Positions 50,601-61,700 of a DNA stretch of 64,000 nucleotides are shown in pieces. The DNA comes from Petrolisthes cinctipes. Its lineage: Eukaryota > Arthropoda > Malacostraca > Decapoda > Porcellanidae. Below the pieces are notes generated by a model. That model did no database searches and was not told where the DNA came from. It saw only the letters and a list, made by a program, of their open reading frames with translations. A program made the translations under genes and the position numbers. Every line of letters begins with the position of its first letter. Position 1 is the first letter of the stretch. The DNA lies in assembly GCA_033782935.1 (NCBI GenBank), contig JAWQEG010000004.1, forward strand, positions 1,922,001-1,986,000, read 5' to 3'.

Positions 50601-53600
50601 AAGTGTCCAAAGTCGATATGTGCATGCATCTTCTGAACCCGTTTATATCTCAAATTCAGGCTCAAAACACCCGAAAATTCGGTATTTTTGGGTCCCAGAA
50701 GCGATCTGTACATCCCTACTCCTAGTTAGAATGTTTTCAAGATACAGACTCAAAACATGCTCAAAATCGATCTTTTAGTTGCCCAAAAGTCGATATTTAA
50801 GTGCATCTTCTGTACCCGTTTCTATCCCAAATTTAACCTCAAAACACCCGAAAATTCGATATTTTTGGGTTCCAGAAGTGATTTGTACATGCCTACTCAT
50901 TGCTAGAATTTTTTCAAAATATAGGCTCAAAACATGCTAAAAATCGATATTTTAAGTGTCCAAAGCCGATATGTGGATGCATCATCTGTACCCGTTTATA
51001 TCTCAAATTCAGGCTCAAAACACCCGAAAATTCGATATTTTGGGGTCCCAGAAGTGATCTGTACATGCCTACTTAGTGCTAGAATATTTTCCAAATATAG
51101 GCCCAAAACATGTTAAAAATCGATATTTAAGGTGCCCAAAGTTGATATCTCAAATTCAGGCTCAAAACACCCGAAAAGTCGGTATTTTTGGGTCCCAGAA
51201 GCGATCTGTACATCCCTACTCCTAGTTAGAATGTTTTCAAGATACAGACCCAAAACATGCTCAAAATCGATATTTTAGGTGCCCAAAAGTCGATATGTGC
51301 ATGCATCTTCTGTACCCGTTTATATCTCAAATTCAGGCTCAAAACACCCGAAAATTCGATATTTTGGGGTCCCAAAAGCGATCTGTACATGCCTACTCAG
51401 ATGCAGGCCCAAAACATCCGAAAAATCGATATTTTAGGTACGCAAATTGAACATGTGTATGCATCTTCTGCACTCGTTTATATCTCAAATTCAACCTCAA
51501 AACACCCGAAAATTCGATAATTTTGGGCCCCAGAAGCGATCTGTACATGTCTAGTCAGTGCTAGAATGTTTTCAAAATATAGGCTCAAAACATGCTAAAA
51601 ATCGATATTTTAAGTGTCCAAAGTCGATATGTGCATGCATCATCTGTACCCGTTTATATCTCAAATTCAGGCTCAAAACACCCGAAAATTCGGCATTTTT
51701 GGGTCTTAGAAGCGATCTGTACATCCCTACTCCTAGTAAAAATGTTTTCAAGATACAGACCCAAAACATGCTCAAAATCGATATTTTAGGTGCCCAAAAG
51801 TCGATATGTGCATGCATCTTCTGTACCCGTTTATATCTCAAATTCAGGCTCAAAACACCCGAAAATTCGATATTTTGGGGTCCCAGAAGCAAACTGTACA
51901 TGCCTACTCAGTGCTACAATATTTTCAAATTATAGGCCCAAAACATGCTAAAAATCGATATTTTAGTTGCCCAAAGTCGATATTTCAAATTCACGCCCAA
52001 AACACCCGAAAATTCGATATTTTGGGGTCCCAGAAGCGAACTGTACATGCCTACTCCGTGTTAGAATATTTTCAAAATATAGGCCCAAAACATTCTAAAA
52101 ATCGATATTTTAGGTGCCCAAAGTCAGTATGTGCATGCATCTTCTGTACCCGTTTATATCTCAAATTCAGGCTCAAAACACCCGAAAATTCGGCATTTTT
52201 GGGTCCTAAAAGCGATCTGTACATGCCTACTCCTAGTTAGAATATTTTCAAGATACAGACCCAAAACATGCTCAAAATCGATATTTTAGGTGCCCAAAAG
52301 TCGATATGTGCATGCTTCTTCTGTACCCGTTTATATCTCAAATTCAGGATCAAAACACCCGAAAATGCGATATTTTGGGGTCCCAAAAGCGATCTGTACA
52401 TGCCTACTAAGATGCAGGCCCAAAACATCCGAAAAATCGATATTTTAGGTACGCAAATTGAACATGTGCATGCATCTTCTGTACCCGTTTATATCTCAAA
52501 TTCAGGCTCAAAACACCCGAAAATTCGATATTTTGGGGTCCCAGAAGCAAACTGTACATGCCTACTCAGTGCTACAATATTTTCAAATTATAGGCCCATA
52601 ACATGCTAAAAATCGATATTTTAGGTGCCCAAAGTCAATATGTGCATGCATTTTCTGTACCCGTTTATATCTCAAATTCAGGCTCAAAACACCCGAAAAT
52701 TCGGCATTTTTGGGTCCTAGAAGCGATCTGTACATGTCTACTCCTAGTTAGAATGTTTTCAAGATACAGGCCCCCAAAAAGCTCAAAATCGATATTTTAG
52801 GTGCCCAAAAGTCGATATGTGCATGCTTCTTCTGTACCCGTTTATATCTCAAATTCAGGATCAAAACACCCGAAAATTCGATATTTTGGGGTCCCAGAAG
52901 CGATCTGTACATCCCTAATCCTTGGTAGAGTATTTTCAAAATACAGGCCCAAAACATGCTGAAAATCGATATTTTAGGTGCCCAAAGTCAATATGTGCAT
53001 GCATCTTCTGTACCCGTTTATATCTCAAATTCAGGCTCAAAACCCCGGAGAATTCGATATTTTGGGGTCCCAGAAACGATCTGTACATGCCTACTCAGTG
53101 CTAGAATTTTTTCAAAATATAGGCCCAAAACATGCTAAAAATCGATATTTTAGGTGCCCAAAGTCGATATCTCAAATTCAAATCCAAAACACCCAAAAAC
53201 TCGATATTTTTGGGTCCCAGAAGCGATCTGTACATGCCTACTCAGTGCTAGAATGTTTTCAAAATTCAGGCCAAAAACGTGCTGAAAATCGATATTTTAA
53301 GTGTCCAAAGTCGATATGTGCATGCATCTGAACCCGTTTATATCTCAAATTCAGGCTCAAAACACCCGAAAATTCGGTATTTTTGGGTCCCAGAAGCGAT
53401 CTGTACATCGCTACTCCAAGTTAGAATGTTTTCAAAATACAGGCTCAAAACACAGTGAAAAACGATCTTTTAGTTGCCCAAAAGTCGATATTTAAGTGCA
53501 TCTTCTGTACCCGTTTCTATCCCAAATTTAACCTCAAAATACCGGAAAATTCGATATTTTTGGGTCCCAGAAGTGATCTGTACATGCCTACTCATTGCTA

Positions 53601-53719
53601 GAATTTTTTCAAAATATAGGCTCAAAACATGCTAAAAATCGATATTTTAAGTGTCCAAAGTCGATATGTGGATGCATCATCTGTACCCGTTTATATCTTA
53701 AATTCAGGCTCAAAACACC

Positions 53720-56700
53720 CGAAAATTCGATATTTTGGGGTCCCAGAAGTGATCTGTACATGCCTACTTAGTGCTAGAATATTTTCCAAATATAGGCCCA
53801 AAACATGCTAAAAATCGATATTTAAGGTGCCCAAAGTCGATATCTCAAATTCAGGCCTAAAACACCCTAAAATTCGATATTTTGGGGTCCAAGAAGCGAA
53901 CTGTACATGCCTACTCCGTGTTAGAGTATTTTCAAAATACAGGCCCAAAACATACTCAAAATCGATCTTTTAGGTGCCCAAAAGTCGATATGTGCATGCA
54001 TCTTCTGTACCCGTTTATATCTCAAATTCAGGCTCAAAACACCCGAAAATTCGATATTTTGGGGTCCCAAAAGCGATCTGTACATGCCTACTCAGATGCA
54101 GGCCCAAAACATGCGAAAAATCGATATTTTAGGTACGCAAATTGAACATGTGTATGCATCTTCTGCACTCGTTTATATCTCAAATTCAACCTCAAAACAC
54201 CCGAAAATTCGAAAATTTTTGGCCCCAGAAGCGATCTGTACATGTCTAGTCAGTGCTAGAATGTTTTCAATATATAGGCTCAAAACATGCTAAAAATCGA
54301 TATTTTAAGTGTCCAAAGTCGATATGTGCATGCATCATCTGTACCCGTTTATATCTCAAATTCAGGCTCAAAACACCCGAAAATTCGGCATTTTTGGGTC
54401 CTAGAAGCGATCTGTACATCCCTACTCCTAGTAAAAATGTTTTCAAGATACAGACCCAAAACATGCTCAAAATCGATATTTTAGGTTCCCAAAAGTCGAT
54501 ATGTGCATGCATCTTCTGTACCCGTTTATATCTCAAATTCAGGCTCAAAACACCCGAAAATTCGATATTTTGGGGTCCCAGAAGCAAACTGTACATGCCT
54601 ACTCAGTGCTACAATATTTTCAAATTATAGGCCCAAAACATGCTAAAAATCGATATTTTAGTTGCCCAAAGTCGATATTTCAAATTCATGCCCAAAACAC
54701 CCTAAAATTCGATATTTTGGGGTCCCAGAAGCGAACTGTACATGCCTAATCCTAGTTAGAGTATTTTCAAAATACAGGCCCAAAACATGCTAAAAATCGA
54801 TATTTTAGGTGCCCAAAGTCAATATGTGCATGCATCTTCTGTACCCGTTTATATCTCAAATTCAGGCTCAAAACACCGGAAAATTCGATATTTTGGGGTC
54901 CCAGAAACGATCTGTACATGCCTACTCAGTGCTAGAATATTTTCAAAATATAGGCCCAAAACATGCTAAAAATCGATATTTTAGGTGCCCAAAGTCGATA
55001 TCTCAAATTCAGGTCCAAAACACCCGAAAATTCGATATTTTGGGGTCCCAGAAGCAATCTGTACATGCCTAGTCCGTGTTAGAGTATTTTCAATATACAG
55101 GCCCAAAACATACTGAAAATCGATCTTTTAGTTGCCCAAAAGTCGATATGTGCATGCATCTTCTGTACCCATTTATATCTCAAATTCAGGCTCAAAACAC
55201 CCGAAAATTCGATATTTTGGGGTCCCAGAAGCGATCTGTACATGCCTACTTAGAAGCAGGCCCAAAACATGCTAAAAATCGATATTTTAGGTACCCAAAT
55301 TGAACATGTGTATGCATCTTCTGCACTCGTTTATATCTCAAATTCAACCTCAAAAAACCCGAAAATTCGATAATTTTGGGTCCCAGAAGCGATCTGTACA
55401 TGTCTAGTCAGTGCTAGAATGTTTTCAAAATATAGGCTCAAAACATGCTAAAAATCGATATTTGAAGTGTCTAAAGTCATTATGTGCATGCATCTTCTGT
55501 ACCCGTTTATATCTCAATTTCAGGCTCAAAACACCCGAAAATTCGATATTTTTGGGTCCCAGAAGCGATCTGTACATGCCTACTCCTAGTTAGAGTATTT
55601 TCAAAATACAGGCCCAAAACATGCTGAAAATCGATATTTTAGGTGCCCAAAGTCAATATGTGCATGCATTTTCTGTACCCGTTTATATCTCAAATTCAGG
55701 CTCAAAACACCCGAAAATTCGGCATTTTTGGGTCCTAGAAGCGATCTGTACATGCCTACTCCTAGTTAGAATGTTTTCAAGATACAGGCCCCAAAAAAGC
55801 TCAAAATCGATATTTTAGGTGCCCAAAAGTCGATATGTGCATGCATCTTCTGTACACGTTTATATCTCAAATTCAGGCTCAAAACCCCCAAAAATTCGAT
55901 ATTTTGTGGTCCCAGAAGCGATCTGTACATGCCTAATCCTAGTTAGAGTATTTTCAAAATACAGGCCCAAAACATGCTGAAAAGCGATATTTTAGGTGCC
56001 CAAAGTCAATATGTGCATGCATCTTCTGTACCCGTTTATATCTCAAATTCAGGCTCAAAACCCCGGAGAATTCGATATTTTGGGGTCCCAGAAACGATCT
56101 GTATATGCCTACTCAGTGCTAGAATATTTTCAAAATATAGGCCCAAAACATGCTAAAAATCGATATTTTAGGTGCCCAAAGTCAATATCTCAAATTCAGG
56201 TCCAAAACACCCAAAAACTCGAAATTTTTGGGTCCCAGAAGCGATCTGTACATGCCTACTCAGTGCTAGAATGTTTTCATAATACAGGCCCAAAACATGC
56301 TGAAAATCGATATTTTAGGTGCCCAAAGTCAACATGTGTATGCATCTTCTGCACTCGTTTATATCTCAAATTCAACCACAAAACACCCGAAAATTCGATA
56401 TTTTGGGGTCCCAGAAGCGATCTGTACTTGCTTACTCCGTGTTAGAGTATTTTCAAAATACAGGCCCAAAACAAGCTGAAAATCGATATTTTAGGTGACC
56501 AAAGTCAACATGTGTATGAATCTTCTGCACCCGTTTATATCCCAAATTCAACCTCAAAACACCCGAAAAATCGATATTTTTGGGTCCCAGAAGCGATCTG
56601 TACATGCCTACTCAGTGCTAGAATTTTTTCAAAATATAGACTCAAAACATGCTAAAAATCGATATTTTAAGTGTCCAAAGTCGATATGTGCATGCATCAT

Positions 56701-58740
56701 CTGTACTCGTTTATATCTCAAATTCAGTCTCAAAACACCGGAAAATTCGATATTTTGGGGTCCCAGAAACGATCTGTACATGCCTACTTAGTGCTAGAAT
56801 ATTTTCAAAATATAGGCCCAAAACATGCTAAAAATCGATATTTTAGGTCCCCAAAGTCGATATCTCAAATTCAGGCCCAAAACACCCGTAAATTCGATAA
56901 TTTGGGGTCCCAGAAGCGAACTGTACATGCCTACTCAGTGTTAGAGTATTTTCAAAATACAGGCTCAAAACATACTGAAAATCGATCTTTTAGGTGCCCA
57001 AAAGTTGATAAGTAAATGCATCTTCTGTACCCGTTTATATCCCAAATTTAACCTCAAAACACCCGAAAATTCGATATTTTTGGGTCCCAGAAGCGATCTG
57101 TAGATGCCTACTCAGTGCTTGATTTTTTTCAAAATATAGGCTCAAAACATGCTAAAAATCGATATCATAAGTGTCCAAAGTCGATATGTGGATGCATCAT
57201 CTGTACCCGTTTATATCTCAAATTCAGGCTCAAAACACCCGAAAATTCTATATTTTGGGGTCCCAGAAGTGATCTGTACAAGCCTACTTAGTGCTAGAAT
57301 ATTTTCAAAATATAGGCCCAAAACATGCTAAAAATCGATATTTTAGGTGCCCAAAGTCGATATCTCAAATTCAGACTCAAAACACCCGAAAATTCGATCT
57401 TTTTGGGTCCCAGAAGCGATCTGTACATGCCTACTCCTAGTTAGAGTATTTTCAAAATACAGGCCCAAAACATGCTGAAAATCGATATTTTAGGTGCCCA
57501 AAGTCAATATGTGCATGTATCTTCTGTACCCGTTTATATCTCAAATTCAGCCTCAAAACACCCGAAAATTCGATATTTTTGGGTCCCGGAAGCGATCTGT
57601 ACATGTCTACTCAGTGCAGGAATATTTTCAAAATATAGGCCCAAAACATGCTAAAAATCGATATTTTAGGTGCCGAAAGTCGATATCTCTAATTCAGGTC
57701 CAAAGCACCCAAAAACTCGATATTTTGGGGTCCCAGAAGCGATCTGTACATGCCTACTAAGTGCTAGAATGTTTTCAAAGTACAGGCCCAAAACATGCTG
57801 AAAATCGATTTTTTAAGTGTCCAAAGTCGATATGTGCATGCATCTTCTGTACCCGTTTATATCTCAATTTTAGGCTCAAAACAACAGAAAACTCGATATT
57901 TTTGGGTCCCAGAAGCGATCTGTACATCCCTACTCCTAGTTAGAATGTTTTCAAGATACAGACCAAAAACATGCTCAAAATCGATATTTTAGGTGCCCAA
58001 AAGTCTATATGTGCATGCATCTTCTGTACCCGTTTATATCTCAAATTCAGGCTCAAAGCACCCGAAAATTCGATATTTTCGGGTCCCAGAAGTGATCTGT
58101 ACATGCCTACTCAGTGGTAGAATATTTTCAAAATATAGGCCCAAAACATGCTAAAAATCGATATTTTAGGTGCCCAAAGTCGATATCTCAAATTCAGGCT
58201 CAAAACACCCGTAAATTCGATATTTTGGGGTCCCAGAAGCGATCTGTACATGCCTACTCCGTGTTAGAGTATTTTCAATATACAGGCCCAAAACATACTG
58301 AAAATCGATCTTTTAGGTGCTCAAAAGTCGATATGTGGATGCATCTTCTGTACCCGTTTATATCTCAAATTCAGGCTCAAAACACCCGAAAATTCGATAT
58401 TTGGGGGTCTCAGAAGCGATCTGTACTTGCTTACTCCGTGTTAGAGTATTTTCAAAATACAGGCCCAAAACAAGCTGAAAATCGATATTTTAGGTTACCA
58501 GAGTCAACATGTGTATGCATCTTCTGCACCCGTTTATATCCCAAATTCAACCTCAAAACACCCGAAAATTCGATATTTTTGGGTCCCAGAAGCGATCTGT
58601 ACATGCCTACTCTGTGCTAGAATTTTTACAAAATATAAGCACAAAACATGCTAATAATCGATATTTTAAGTGTCCAAAGTCGATATGTGCATGCATCTTC
58701 TGTACCCGTTTATATCTCAAATTCAGGCTCAAAACACCCG
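53720..58740. repeat. Higher-order repeat, right, copy 1
   Basis: Matches the following block at offset 5,019 (53.7-55.7 kb against 58.7-60.7 kb), then 6,029 (55.6-57.0 kb against 61.6-63.06 kb), then 5,530 (57.53-58.47 kb against 63.06-64.0 kb). The change of 1,010 is a tandem duplication in the second copy. The change of 499 is a loss there equal to L+S+L. A more distant version occurs around 41.4-48.4 kb at offsets 11,537, 11,362, 11,009, 11,218 and 9,548. Confidence 0.8.
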
Positions 58741-61700
58741 AAAATTCGATATTTTGGGGTCCCAGAAGTGATCTGTACATGCCTACTTAGTGCTAGAATA
58801 TTTTCAAAATATAGGCCCAAAACATGCTAAAAATCGATATTTAAGGTGCCCAAAGTCGATATCTCAAATTCAGGCCTAAAACACCCTAAAATTCGATATT
58901 TTGGGGTCCAAGAAGCGAACTGTACATGCCTACTCCGTGTTAGAGTATTTTCAAAATACAGGCCCAAAACATACTCAAAATCGATCTTTTAGGTGCCCAA
59001 AAGTCGATATGTGCATGCATCTTCTGTACCCGTTTATATCTCAAATTCAGGCTCAAAACACCCGAAAATTCGATATTTTGGGGTCCCAAAAGCGATCTGT
59101 ACATGCCTACTCAGATGCAGGCCCAAAACATGCGAAAAATCGATATTTTAGGTACGCAAATTGAACATGTGTATGCATCTTCTGCACTCGTTTATATCTC
59201 AAATTCAACCTCAAAACACCCGAAAATTCGATAATTTTGGGCCCCAGAAGCGATCTGTACATGTCTAGTCAGTGCTAGAATGTTTTCAAAATATAGGCTC
59301 AAAACATGTTAAAAATCGATATTTTAAGTGTCCAAAGTCGATATGTGCATGCATCATCTGTACCCGTTTATATCTCAAATTCAGGCTCAAAACACCCGAA
59401 AATTCGGCATTTTTGGGTCCTAGAAGCGATCTGTACATCCCTACTCCTAGTAAAAATGTTTTCAAGATAAAGACCCAAAACATGCTCAAAATCGATATTT
59501 TAGGTTCCCAAAAGTCGATATGTGCATGCATCTTCTGTACCCGTTTATATCTCAAATTCAGGCTCAAAACACCCGAAAATTCGATATTTTGAGGTCCCAG
59601 AAGCAAACTGTACATGCCTACTCAGTGCTACAATATTTTCAAATTATAGGCCCAAAACATGCTAAAAATCGATATTTTAGTTGCCCAAAGTCGATATTTC
59701 AAATTCACGCCCAAAACACCCGAAAATTCGATATTTTGGGGTCCCAGAAGCGAACTGTACATGCCTAATCCTAGTTAGAGTATTTTCAAAATACAGGCCC
59801 AAAACATGCTAAAAATCGATATTTTAGGTGCCCAAAGTCAATATGTGCATGCATCTTCTGTACCCGTTTATATCTCAAATTCAGGCTCAAAACACCGGAA
59901 AATTCGATATTTTGGGGTCCCAGAAACGATCTGTACATGCCTACTCAGTGCTAGAATATTTTCAAAATATAGGCCCAAAACATGCTAAAAATCGATATTT
60001 TAGGTGCCCAAAGTCGATATCTCAAATTCAGGTCCAAAACACCCGAAAATTCGATATTTTGGGGTCCCAGAAGCAATCTGTACATGCCTACTCCGTGTTA
60101 GAGTATTTTCAATATACAGGCCCAAAACATACTGAAAATCGATCTTTTAGTTGCCCAAAAGTCGATATGTGCATGCATCTTCTGTACCCATTTATATCTC
60201 AAATTCAGGCTCAAAACACCCGAAAATTCGATATTTTGGGGTCCCAGAAGCGATCTGTACATGCCTACTTAGGTGCAGGCCCAAAACATGCTAAAAATCG
60301 ATATTTTAGGTACCCAAATTGAACATGTGTATGCATCTTCTGCACTCGTTTATATCTCAAATTCAACCTCAAAAAACCCGAAAATTCGATAATTTTGGGT
60401 CCCAGAAGCGATCTGTACATGTCTAGTCAGTGCTAGAATGTTTTCAAAATATAGGCTCAAAACATGCTGAAAATCGATATTTGAAGTGTCTAAAGTCATT
60501 ATGTGCATGCATCTTCTGTACCCGTTTATATCTCAATTTCAGGCTCAAAACACCCGAAAATTCGATATTTTTGGGTTCCAGAAGCGATCTGTACATGCCT
60601 ACTCCTAGTTAGAGTATTTTCAAAATACAGGCCCAAAACATGCTGAAAATCGATATTTTAGGTGCCCAAAGTCAATATGTGCATGCATTTTCTGTACCCG
60701 TTTATATCTCAAATTCAGGATCAAAACACCCGAAAATTCGATATTTTGGGGTCCCAGAAGCGATCTGTACATGCCTAATCCTAGTTAGAGTATTTTCAAA
60801 ATACAGGCCCAAAACATGCTAAAAATCGATATTTTAGGTGCCCAAAGTCAATATGTGCATGCATCTTCTGTACCCGTTTATATCTCAAATTCAGGCTCAA
60901 AACACCGGAAAATTCGATATTTTGGGGTCCCAGAAACGATCTGTACATGCCTACTCAGTGCTAGAATATTTTCAAAATATAGGCCCAAAACATGCTAAAA
61001 ATCGATATTTTAGGTGCCCAAAGTCGATATCTCAAATTCAGGTCCAAAACACCCGAAAATTCGATATTTTGGGGTCCTAGAAGCGATCTGTACATGCCTA
61101 CTCCGTGTTAGAGTATTTTCAATATACAGGCCCAAAACATACTAAAAATCGATCTTTTAGTTGCCCAAAAGTCGATATGTGCATGCATCTTCTGTACCCA
61201 TTTATATCTCAAATTCAGGCTCAAAACACCCGAAAATTCGATATTTTGGGGTCCCAGAAGCGATCTGTACATTTCTACTCAGATGCAGGCCCAAAACATG
61301 CTAAAAATCGATATTTTAGGTACCCAAATTGAACATGTGTATGCATCTTCTGCACTCGTTTATATCTCAAATTCAACCTCAAAACACCCGAAAATTCGAT
61401 AATTTTGGGTCCCAGAAGCGATCTGTACATGTCTAGTCAGTGCTAGAATGTTTTCAAAATATAGGCTCAAAACATGCTAAAAATCGATATTTGAAGTGTC
61501 CAAAGTCATTATGTGCATGCATCTTCTGTACCCGTTTATATCTCAATTTCAGGCTCAAAACACCCGAAAATTCGATATTTTTGGGTCCCAGAAGCGATCT
61601 GTACATGCCTACTCCTAGTTAGAGTATTTTCAAAATACAGGCCCAAAACATGCTGAAAATCGATATTTTAGGTGCCCAAAGTCAATATGTGCATGCATTT

